A model generated the notes under the pieces. It had not been told where the DNA came from and did not search any database. It saw only the letters and a list, made by a program, of their open reading frames with translations. Shown piece by piece: positions 14,832-22,363 of a DNA stretch of 24,050 nucleotides (position 1 is the first letter of the stretch; every line of letters starts with the position of its first letter). The stretch is from Bacteroidales bacterium (lineage in GTDB: Bacteria; Bacteroidota; Bacteroidia; Bacteroidales; Muribaculaceae): positions 1 through 24,050 of the forward strand of contig SFGS01000031.1 of assembly GCA_004557565.1 (NCBI GenBank). Direction: 5' to 3'. The position numbers and the translations under genes were made by a program.

Positions 14832-17800
14832 ATGAACAACTTATTTTCCCGTAAGGCTTTTGCCCTGCTCGCATTGATTTGCTTTGGCTTTGCTGCCATG
14901 CAAGCGGCTTTTGTGGGCGGCAGAACCGACTTTCGCGACGAAAGTATCTATTTCGTGATCACTACCCGATTCTATGATGGCGACCCTGGCAACAATGCCC
15001 AGTGCTGGGACGCACCAGCCTCGATGCACGGCGATCCCGCTTGGCGCGGCGACTTCAAGGGGCTTATCGAAAAACTCGACTACATCAAGGCACTTGGGTT
15101 CACCGCCATTTGGGTGACTCCTGTGGTGGAAAACGCTTCGGGCTTCGACTACCACGGCTATCACGCCAGCAATTTCAGCAAGGTGGACCATCGCTACGAG
15201 AGCGAGGACGTGAGTTTCCAAACCTTGATCAACGAGGCGCACAAGCGTGGCATGAAAATCGTGCTCGACATTGTGCTCAACCACACCGGTAACTTTGGCG
15301 AGGAAAACCTCTGCAAGCAGTTTTCCCGCGACTGGAGCGCCAACCAATATCTGATTGACGCGTGCATGACTCCTTTCACCCAAAAGGACGGAGGAAAACT
15401 CCCCGACGACTACACCGATCTGATTCCAGGAATGCAATACGACAGCCGATTGGCTCTGATGAAAAATACCGACAAAAAGAATCACGACTCGCACAACTAT
15501 TGGCATCACTTCGGACAGTTTAACTGGGACGACAACACTCGCTGGTATGCGCAAATAGCCGGCGACTGCGTGGACCTCAACACCGAGAACCCAGCCACCG
15601 CCGAATATCTGATCAACTGCTACGGCTCGTTTATCAAAATGGGTGTTGACGGCTTTCGTATCGACACAGGCGGTCACATTCCACGCCTCACCTTCAATAA
15701 GATGTTTGTGCCCCGATTCCTCGACATTGCCGAGCAATACAAGCACATGCGTGGTGGCACTCCATTCTTTATGTACACCGAGGTGTGCGCACGCTTCCAA
15801 GGCAGCGTCACCTATCGCAACCAGCCTTGCCTTTCACCATATTTCTACACTTGGAAAGAAAACAAGGAATATGCATGGAACTACGATTCCACCTACTGGG
15901 ACACCAAGGAAGTTTACGAGCAGACCAGCCTTGCTTCGCTCGACAATATCGCATCGTGCGAACAGCAGTATGCCGACAACAGCCACGAGACTGATTCCGC
16001 AATGCCAACCTCTGCCAACGCCTTGCTGAAGGGCAACGACTATCACACACCTGATGTGAGCATGGCTTCGGGACTGAGCATAATCGACTTCCCTTTGCAC
16101 TACTCTTTCCACGACATCGCCAGCGTGTGGAACACAGCCATCAAAGGCGACAAATACTACAACGATGCCACCTATAATGTGGTGTATGTGGATTCTCACG
16201 ACTACGGTCCTGGTCCTAACGATGGTCAGCGCTTCAACGAAGGAACAGCACAATGGGCTGAGAACCTCGACTTCATGTTCACTTTCCGTGGCATTCCTTG
16301 CCTCTACTACGGTAGCGAAATCGAGTTCCGCAAAGGCGCAGTTATCGACAAGGGTCCGAATTTGGCACTGAAGGAAACCGGCCGCGCCTACTATGGCGGC
16401 TACATCACTGGCGATGTGAGCGTGAACGACTTTGCCGATGTGGCAAATGCCAGCGGCAATGTGGCAGCCACACTCAACGCCCCACTCTCACGACACCTGC
16501 AACGCCTCAACAAAATCCGCGCCGCCGTGCCAGCATTGCGCAAAGGACAGTACAGCGTGGAGGGCTGCAAGGCAAGTGGCGGATATGCGTTCAAGCGCAG
16601 ATACACCGATGATAATGTGGACAGTTATGTGCTGGTGAGCATCAACAGCGGCGCCACTTTCACCGGTGTGCTCAACGGCACCTACACCGACTGCGTCACC
16701 GGCGATGTGAAAACCGTGACCGACGGCACGCTCACCACCACCGCTTGCTCCGGACAGGGCAATATGCGTGTGTATGTGTTGAGCACCGACAAAACTCCAG
16801 CCCCAGGCAAGATTGGCGACGACGGTAAATTCCTCTTCACCACAAGTGCAGCCGCCGACCTTCCACAAGACTACGACGGACACGAGGAAGACCTCTCAAC
16901 CAACGATGGCGAATCGAACGGCCACGGTGCTACAGGTGGAACTACCGACCCATCAACTCCGCTCCAACGCTACACCCCTGCTGTGGAGCAAGACGACAAG
17001 AGCGTGTTCTACGAAGCACCATTGAACGTGAATAAAATCACCGCATGGGTATGGAACACCACCGACAACTTTACTGGAAAAAAATGGCCAGGAAAGAGCA
17101 TGGAACTGATGGGCGTGAATGCCGACAGCACTCGCAAAATCTTTAAATGGACCTACGAAGGCACACTCACCACTATGCCAAGTAGCGTGATCTTTGTGGT
17201 TGACGGCAAGCAATCCGACGACCTTGTGTATAAAAACCACGGATATTACATCGACGGCACTTGGAGCAAGGAAATCACCAACTATGTGGCTGGTGCTCCA
17301 ACCGTGACCATCGACAAGGAGAGTGGAAAATATGAGGGCAGCGTCACCGTCACCCTTACAGCAAGTGTGCCCGATGCAGTGATTGTATATACCACCGACG
17401 GCACTGCACCCTCCACTTCAAGCCCACAGGCAACAGGTAGCAAGCAACTCACATTCACCGACAACACCACACTCTCTGCCGGCATTCTGCACGAAGGCAA
17501 GGTACGCAATGTGGTGAGTCGTGAATACATCTTCCACGAAGTGCAACCCACCACCGCCACCATCTATCTGAAAGACCCAATGGTGGCACCCAACTTGTGG
17601 AGCAATCTCTACTTCTACGCATGGGATGGCGGAATAGCCCTCACCGACGCATGGCCCGGTGTGGCAGTCACCGACACCAAAATGGTGAAAGGCGAGAAGT
17701 TCTACTATCGCACCTTCACCAAGCCCACGGCTGATTATGTGTTCAACATCATCTTCAACCAAGGCGATGGCAAGCACCAAAGTGTGGATATTACAAACCT

Positions 17801-18053
17801 GACCAAGGACACCTATTTTGAAATTTCGTCAACCACCAACAAATACACCGTAACCGACATCACCAGCCAATATAGTAGCGTTTTTGGTGATGTGAATGGC
17901 GACGGAAAAGTGGACGTGAGCGACGTTACAACCCTCATCAACGCCATTTTAAGCACTAGCACATACGATGAAAAGATGTGCGACCTCAACGGCGACGGCA
18001 ATGTTGACGCAAGCGATGTAACCATCCTCATCACCCTGATTTCCAAATCATAA
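14832..18053 (+). CDS. Secreted GH13 alpha-amylase with starch-binding modules and dockerin-like C-terminus
   Basis: Hydrolyses alpha-1,4 bonds of starch outside the cytoplasm. 1073 residues: signal peptide (about 1-25, no lipobox cysteine), then a GH13 barrel at about 35-510. Conserved regions are DIVLNH (146-151), GFRIDTGG with nucleophile Asp278, acid/base Glu317 in MYTEVCAR, and VDSHD with His456 and Asp457. Domain C ends near 650. A linker (670-715) leads to a CBM26-like module (720-815, ITAWVWNTTDNFTGKKWPG), a chitobiase-C-like fold (820-905, VIVYTTDGTAPS), a second CBM26-like module (905-1012, LYFYAWDGG, AWPG) and a dockerin-like pair of EF-hand loops (DVNGDGKVDVSD at 1020-1031, DLNGDGNVDASD at 1051-1062). 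All catalytic residues are present. The gene is monocistronic with its own strong terminator. The closest alternative is another GH13 specificity such as a maltogenic or neopullulanase type. Confidence 0.93.
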   Translation: MNNLFSRKAFALLALICFGFAAMQAAFVGGRTDFRDESIYFVITTRFYDGDPGNNAQCWDAPASMHGDPAWRGDFKGLIEKLDYIKALGFTAIWVTPVVENASGFDYHGYHASNFSKVDHRYESEDVSFQTLINEAHKRGMKIVLDIVLNHTGNFGEENLCKQFSRDWSANQYLIDACMTPFTQKDGGKLPDDYTDLIPGMQYDSRLALMKNTDKKNHDSHNYWHHFGQFNWDDNTRWYAQIAGDCVDLNTENPATAEYLINCYGSFIKMGVDGFRIDTGGHIPRLTFNKMFVPRFLDIAEQYKHMRGGTPFFMYTEVCARFQGSVTYRNQPCLSPYFYTWKENKEYAWNYDSTYWDTKEVYEQTSLASLDNIASCEQQYADNSHETDSAMPTSANALLKGNDYHTPDVSMASGLSIIDFPLHYSFHDIASVWNTAIKGDKYYNDATYNVVYVDSHDYGPGPNDGQRFNEGTAQWAENLDFMFTFRGIPCLYYGSEIEFRKGAVIDKGPNLALKETGRAYYGGYITGDVSVNDFADVANASGNVAATLNAPLSRHLQRLNKIRAAVPALRKGQYSVEGCKASGGYAFKRRYTDDNVDSYVLVSINSGATFTGVLNGTYTDCVTGDVKTVTDGTLTTTACSGQGNMRVYVLSTDKTPAPGKIGDDGKFLFTTSAAADLPQDYDGHEEDLSTNDGESNGHGATGGTTDPSTPLQRYTPAVEQDDKSVFYEAPLNVNKITAWVWNTTDNFTGKKWPGKSMELMGVNADSTRKIFKWTYEGTLTTMPSSVIFVVDGKQSDDLVYKNHGYYIDGTWSKEITNYVAGAPTVTIDKESGKYEGSVTVTLTASVPDAVIVYTTDGTAPSTSSPQATGSKQLTFTDNTTLSAGILHEGKVRNVVSREYIFHEVQPTTATIYLKDPMVAPNLWSNLYFYAWDGGIALTDAWPGVAVTDTKMVKGEKFYYRTFTKPTADYVFNIIFNQGDGKHQSVDITNLTKDTYFEISSTTNKYTVTDITSQYSSVFGDVNGDGKVDVSDVTTLINAILSTSTYDEKMCDLNGDGNVDASDVTILITLISKS

Positions 18054-18075
18054 ACGAGAGATATTTATCTGAAAT

Positions 18076-18112
18076 AAAAGCCACTCGCCGTTTTATGGCG
18101 AGTGGCTTTTTT
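18076..18112. terminator. Strong bidirectional rho-independent terminator
   Basis: Stem GCCACTCGCC (18080-18089) with GGCGAGTGGC (18097-18106), a 7-base loop, flanked by AAAA on the left and a T6 run on the right, so it works on both strands. It separates the convergent amylase and TonB receptor genes. Confidence 0.93.
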
Positions 18113-18155
18113 GTCGTTGGTACCAATTCGTTTCTCGGTGTACTTGACTTGTGGG

Positions 18156-20537
18156 TTACTGGAAATTTAGGCGGAGGCCGATGCTCCACATGCGGGGGGC
18201 ACCCCAGTAACCTCGGAAGGTGGCGAGGTCGTGCGATTTGCCGTCGATGCCTCGCTGAATGTAGAAGGCGTCGAACAGGTTGGTGCATGTGGCGAAGATG
18301 TTCATCATCACGCCTTTCGCCACCATCGTGTTCCAGCCCACAGTGGCATCAAAGAGGTGGTACGATGGCAGTTTGTAGGCATCGCCATCTGTCTCCTTGG
18401 TGCGCGACGATGGCTCGAAGTCGGCATACATGTCGGCATTGGCGTTCCACGACACCGACGCATACACATTGTCGGTCTTTCCCATGCCGCGCTTCAGCAG
18501 CCCCTTGATGGGGAATGTGGCATTGAGTTCGGCACCATATTGGGTTTGTGGCGCGTCGCCCACGTGCAAGTTGTTGCAATACACCGCATATTCCTTCAGC
18601 GTGGCACCGCTGTAGCTGTCGTAGGTGATGCCTTTGCCGCCGCTTTTCCATTTCCACGAAGCGAGCATGGCGTAAGCCTTCACACGCAGCCAGTCAGTCA
18701 GGTTTTGGTGTGCGGTGAGTTCCACGCCCTTGTGAAGCGCGTTCAAACCGGTGATTTGGAATTTTTCCGCTGCCTCATTCGCGCGTTTGGCAATATTGAC
18801 GGTGAGCGTTTTGTTGCGCCACGAGGCGATGTAGGCCGACACTTCCAAGCCACCGCCATTCCACGCCGCGCGCACGCCCATTTCGCCGAGGGTGTTTTTC
18901 TCGTTGGTCACATTGTTGGTAATCGACAGGTCGCTCGATGCCAAATACACGCCAGCGTAAGGCAAGCGGCTGTTGAAACCGGCGTTGGCAAACACCGACA
19001 GCGCAGCGCTACGGTTTGGCGTGGCACGAAGAATATGGTACAGTGCGCCGCCTTTCACGCTCACGCCCCAACCAGTGGCCCAGTCGCTCACGGCACCAGT
19101 CTGGTCGTTGTGCCGACGGTAGTTGCCGTTAAACACGGTGGTACCCAAATGCAGATTCCATCGGTCGGTCACATATTTCCCTTGCACGAAAGCGGAAGTG
19201 TGATGCGTGGTGCGGCCGTAGCGCGATCCGATATAGTCGCCCAAGCGGTAGGGTGCGCCATAGTAGAGCAGATAATCGGCTCCCAAGAGGTCGAGCATCT
19301 TCATCTTCTGCCAAGTGTCGAAATACTGATACTGCACGCCGCCCAACAGCGTGGTGGTTTCGGTCAACTTGTATTCGCCCGAAGCTATCGCGCCAGCCTG
19401 CAAATGCCCCGAAAGGTAGTCGATCATCGCATATTGCCCGATGCTGTTGCCGTCGGCGTCTTTGTTGGCGATGTTTTCTTGCATGATGGCGTCGAAATCG
19501 ATATGCCCAGTGGCATCTTGGTGCGAAATGATGCTGCTGCCGCTGTTGGCGCTCACCGTAGAGCGTCCGCCACCGCTTGCAATCGCCACATACACCGAGT
19601 TTTTCATCGAAAAGCGGTCGCCGTTCTTCAAATGCTGAAGTGTGAAATAAGGTTTGAAATAGTGGTTGCGCCCGATGGAGTATTTTTCGCCATTCAGGTA
19701 GCCCCAGTTCTTTGAATAGCCACGGCCGTAGTTCATCACTTCCTCATACGAGAGTTCGGTGTTGCGTTGGTCGTGAGTTTCGGGCGATCCGATGGCGGTG
19801 AACAGCAGCGTGTGGTCGGTGCCGAAATTCTTGCTCACCGAAAGCAGATACGACAGCGTGTTCACATTCGAGCACTCCACGAAGCCACTGCCGCGGGTGT
19901 AGCTTACAAGGGCGTTGGCAGCCCAACCATTCGCCAAGCGACCAGTGCTGTAGTTGAGCACGGTTTTCGTCAATCCCTGCTGGGTGGTCGAAACCGACAC
20001 TTCCCCTGCAGGGCTATGCGAAGCCGTTTTGGTGATAATGTTCACCAGACCGCCCATCGCACAATCGGCAAGCATCGAGTTGCCCATACCTTTCTGAATT
20101 TGAATGGCATAGGTGGCATCGGAAAGCCCCATCCAGTTGCTCCAGTACATCGAGCCTGAAGTGAGTCCCTGAATAGGAATACCGTTGAGCATAATCGCCA
20201 CATTGTCTTGCTTAAAGCCACGGATATTGAGCGACGCGTCGCCATAACTGCCCGAAGTGGAAGTGGCATACACGCCCGGCACACCCTGCATCACCTCCAC
20301 ATAATTGGGGGCGGTGGTGTGAATACGAAGACTTTGTGGTGTGATAGTGGTGAGATTGAGCGGAGTGACCTGCTCGTTAGCGAAGTTGGCACGGACCGAC
20401 ACTTCCTGAAGAGTGACCGTGGAATCGTGTTTCGCACTCAGTGAATTAGAGCCAGATGGCTCGCTCTCGCCTACGCCTCCTGCGTACACGAGTGGTGTGG
20501 ACATCATCATGCCCAGCAAAAAGATGTTCTTTTTCAT
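18156..20537 (-). CDS. TonB-dependent outer-membrane receptor under FMN riboswitch control (predicted flavin transporter)
   Basis: Imports a substrate across the outer membrane using TonB energy. Starting at the ATG at 20537 it has 793 residues: signal peptide (MKKNIFLLGMMMSTPLVYAGG), TonB-box-like STVTLQEVSV about 40 residues in, a plug domain with TPQSLRIHTTAPNYVEVMQG, NIRGFKQDNVAIMLNGIP and the plug end MGGLVNIITKT, then a long beta-barrel with alternating aromatic strands, closing in RMWSIGLRLNFQ, the usual terminal-Phe strand. A longer frame begins at 20552, but that ATG lies inside the riboswitch's conserved 3' strand, so 20537 is the likely start. No SusD partner is adjacent, which suggests a small ligand rather than a glycan. 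The FMN aptamer in front makes riboflavin or a related flavin the best guess for the substrate. Confidence 0.9.
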   Translation of the reverse strand: MKKNIFLLGMMMSTPLVYAGGVGESEPSGSNSLSAKHDSTVTLQEVSVRANFANEQVTPLNLTTITPQSLRIHTTAPNYVEVMQGVPGVYATSTSGSYGDASLNIRGFKQDNVAIMLNGIPIQGLTSGSMYWSNWMGLSDATYAIQIQKGMGNSMLADCAMGGLVNIITKTASHSPAGEVSVSTTQQGLTKTVLNYSTGRLANGWAANALVSYTRGSGFVECSNVNTLSYLLSVSKNFGTDHTLLFTAIGSPETHDQRNTELSYEEVMNYGRGYSKNWGYLNGEKYSIGRNHYFKPYFTLQHLKNGDRFSMKNSVYVAIASGGGRSTVSANSGSSIISHQDATGHIDFDAIMQENIANKDADGNSIGQYAMIDYLSGHLQAGAIASGEYKLTETTTLLGGVQYQYFDTWQKMKMLDLLGADYLLYYGAPYRLGDYIGSRYGRTTHHTSAFVQGKYVTDRWNLHLGTTVFNGNYRRHNDQTGAVSDWATGWGVSVKGGALYHILRATPNRSAALSVFANAGFNSRLPYAGVYLASSDLSITNNVTNEKNTLGEMGVRAAWNGGGLEVSAYIASWRNKTLTVNIAKRANEAAEKFQITGLNALHKGVELTAHQNLTDWLRVKAYAMLASWKWKSGGKGITYDSYSGATLKEYAVYCNNLHVGDAPQTQYGAELNATFPIKGLLKRGMGKTDNVYASVSWNANADMYADFEPSSRTKETDGDAYKLPSYHLFDATVGWNTMVAKGVMMNIFATCTNLFDAFYIQRGIDGKSHDLATFRGYWGAPRMWSIGLRLNFQ

Positions 20538-20540
20538 TTT

Positions 20541-20648
20541 TTCTTCTTCCATCCAGACTTTTACTGTCGGTACCGTAGTTGCAACGGTTCTGCCTTTCGG
20601 CTCGCGGACTTTACCGCCGGTCGGGAATCACACCCTGCCCTGAAGATC
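20541..20648 (-). promoter_or_regulatory. FMN riboswitch (RFN element)
   Basis: Read on the minus strand, the conserved RFN blocks are all present in order: GATCTTCAGGGCAGGGTG (from 20648), ATTCCCGACCGGCGGTAA, AGTCCGCGAGCC, ACCGACAGT and AGTCTGGATGGAAGAAG. The P1 5' arm TCTTC (20642-20646) pairs with GAAGA in the 3' arm (20542-20546), and that 3' arm is itself the purine-rich ribosome binding site 5-10 nt before the ATG at 20537. This suggests control of translation initiation: FMN binding closes P1 and hides the ribosome site. No terminator stem is visible between aptamer and start. Confidence 0.95.
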
Positions 20649-20669
20649 TGTTATTTTAAAAATCGCCTG

Positions 20670-20700
20670 CAAAGTTAATACATTCCCCCCATTCCCACAA
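20670..20700 (-). promoter_or_regulatory. Promoter of the FMN-riboswitch transcript
   Basis: On the minus strand TTG (20698-20700) is followed 20 bp later by TAACTTTG (20670-20677), an exact -7 box. Transcription would start near 20660, about 12 nt before the aptamer, which is the expected geometry. Confidence 0.7.
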
Positions 20701-20713
20701 CCCCCACCACCTT

Positions 20714-20812
20714 GCGAAAAGTTGCAAAAATCACCCCAAAAAGGCGGAAAAAAGTTGCAAAAATACTGTGTAAACAGTGGAAAAAAGTTGTGTTTTTGCA
20801 TCAAAACCTAAA
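20714..20812 (+). repeat. Three 33-bp imperfect tandem repeats upstream of the ATPase gene
   Basis: Core GNGAAAA-GTTGCAAAAAT recurs at exact 33-bp spacing: GTTG starts at 20721, 20754 and 20787. Units one and two share AAAAGTTGCAAAAAT; in unit three the core changes to AAAAGTTGTGTTTTTGCA, whose TGTTTTTG (20791-20798) is one base off a -7 box and is well placed for the ATG at 20817. Confidence 0.7.
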
Positions 20813-20816
20813 TATT

Positions 20817-22115
20817 ATGCTCAAAAGAAAGATACATAACCACCTCATTGAGTGGAAAAACCGAGGCGACAAGAAGGCTCTCATCATCACAGGAGCCCGA
20901 CAAGTGGGAAAAACAACTGCTATTCGGGAGTTTGCAAAAGAAAATTATACGCATTTTGTGGAGGTGAATTTTGTGAAGCATCCTGTGGCAAAACAAGCAT
21001 TTGATGCCGACCTCGACACCAACACGATTGTCACTTATTTGTCAGCGATGGGTTTTGGACCTTTCATTGAAGGAAAAACGCTTGTGTTTTTTGACGAAAT
21101 TCAAGAGTGCCCCAATGCTCGAACCGCCATAAAGTTTTTGGTGGAAGACAACCGATTCGACTACATCGAGTCAGGTTCATTGCTTGGCATCAACTATAAA
21201 GATGTCACATCCTACCCTGTGGGCTTTGAGGAAGAAATCAGGCTTTACCCTCTCGACTTCGAGGAATTTCTGTGGGCTAAGGGCATCGGAGAAAATGTGG
21301 TGGAGGTGCTGCGAAAATGCTACAATCAGGAAAAGGCTGTGCCAGATTTCGTTCACAAGCAGATGAGCAAGGTATATCAAGAGTTTTTGGTGATTGGCGG
21401 AATGCCCGAAGTGGTGCAGAAGTATATCGACAACCCCGATATCTCAAACGCTTTCCGAGCGCAAAAATCAATCATCACCACTTATCGTGACGACATATCG
21501 CATTATGCCGAAAAATCGGCGGTGCTGGTGAAACGCGTATTCGATGCCATGCCATCGCAACTCGGAAAACAGGACAAGCGGTTTGTTCTTGCCGAGATTG
21601 AGAAGGGCGCATCACTACGCAAATACGAAGCCCCCACACAATGGCTCATCGATGCCGGACTTGCCTACTATTCATTCAACACAAAGGCTTTTGAACTGCC
21701 TTTTGAATCGACAGAAAACAGAAAACTATATAAACTGTATATGGTGGACACAGGTTTGCTATGCTCGCAAATGATTAACGAAATGCAATTTGAGGTGCTG
21801 AAAGGAAATATCGACATCAACGAAGGAGCGCTCACCGAGAACTTTGTGGCGTGCGCCTTATCCGCCAAAGGAAAATCACTGCATTACTACGACAAGAAAA
21901 GCAAGCAGGAACTGGATTTCATCATTCAAGAAAACAACAAAATCACAATCTTGGAAGTGAAGTCGGGCGACAACTACAAGAAGCACGCTTCTCTTGACGC
22001 TGCACTCAACAGTTTTTCCGACAGCATCGGTCGCGCTATCGTGTTGTGTAAAAATAATGTGGAGAAATCCGGCGATGTTACTTACATGCCCCTATATATG
22101 GCAATGTTCCTGTAA
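20817..22115 (+). CDS. ATP-binding protein, AAA family with C-terminal DUF4143
   Basis: 432 residues from the ATG at 20817. The frame is open upstream to a TTG at 20712, but those 35 codons only translate the 33-bp repeats (KKVAKI/KKVAKIL/KKVVFL), so I reject them. Seen: Walker A GARQVGKTT (26-34), Walker B LVFFDEIQE, a sensor-like DYIESGSLLG, FEEFLWA, and a C-terminal DUF4143 domain with LTENFVACAL and an ELDFII...ILEVKSG segment resembling a PD-(D/E)XK nuclease core. This family is common and multi-copy in Bacteroidales; its biological role is not established. A standalone gene with its own short promoter region, divergent from the flavin receptor. No DNA-binding domain is evident. Confidence 0.9.
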   Translation: MLKRKIHNHLIEWKNRGDKKALIITGARQVGKTTAIREFAKENYTHFVEVNFVKHPVAKQAFDADLDTNTIVTYLSAMGFGPFIEGKTLVFFDEIQECPNARTAIKFLVEDNRFDYIESGSLLGINYKDVTSYPVGFEEEIRLYPLDFEEFLWAKGIGENVVEVLRKCYNQEKAVPDFVHKQMSKVYQEFLVIGGMPEVVQKYIDNPDISNAFRAQKSIITTYRDDISHYAEKSAVLVKRVFDAMPSQLGKQDKRFVLAEIEKGASLRKYEAPTQWLIDAGLAYYSFNTKAFELPFESTENRKLYKLYMVDTGLLCSQMINEMQFEVLKGNIDINEGALTENFVACALSAKGKSLHYYDKKSKQELDFIIQENNKITILEVKSGDNYKKHASLDAALNSFSDSIGRAIVLCKNNVEKSGDVTYMPLYMAMFL

Positions 22116-22215
22116 CCACACATCTTCCCCAGGTAGAGTCTGTCGTTAGAAACTCAAATAGCTAATGACGGAAAATATTCCACCAAATGGAGGCGAGTTT
22201 ATCGGATTTAATTTG

Positions 22216-22223
22216 TATTTTTG
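22216..22223 (+). promoter_or_regulatory. Bacteroidetes -7 box for the serine hydrolase-crcB pair
   Basis: TATTTTTG is an exact TAnnTTTG match. Predicted start is near 22230, leaving a leader of about 134 nt before the ATG at 22364. No clear -33 TTTG. Confidence 0.5.
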
Positions 22224-22296
22224 CCCTGTCATTAAAGATTTTACTATTTTGCTAATGCAACACCAAAGTAAGTAAAATTTCTGACATGGCATAACC

Positions 22297-22316
22297 CTAA
22301 GCAACAAGTTGCTCAG
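22297..22316. promoter_or_regulatory. 20-bp palindrome in the leader of the serine hydrolase gene
   Basis: CTAAGCAAC and GTTGCTCAG, separated by AA, are complementary at 8 of 9 positions. It lies in the 5' leader, 47 bp before the ATG. It could be a repressor site or a short RNA hairpin. The remaining sequence from 22116 holds one more hairpin (GTCGTTAG 22142-22149 with CTAATGAC 22162-22169, one G-U pair) and nothing gene-like. Confidence 0.4.
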
Positions 22317-22363
22317 ATACTTATAAAAATATTAAAACAATAGTGTTGCAAGAACATATAGAT

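Noticed and set aside
18231..19715. 494-residue plus-strand frame opposite the TonB receptor
   Set aside because: A His/Val/Ala/Arg-rich shadow of a clear gene on the other strand, with no motifs and no promoter; the same holds for the long antisense frames at 690-1331, 12306-13205 and 14841-15800.
20538..20552. Start of the TonB receptor at 20552
   Set aside because: The ATG is part of the conserved RFN 3' strand; the signal peptide begins properly at 20537.
20712..20816. 35-residue N-terminal extension of the ATPase from a TTG
   Set aside because: It only translates the 33-bp DNA repeats into near-identical 11-residue units and is absent before the usual AAA/DUF4143 start.
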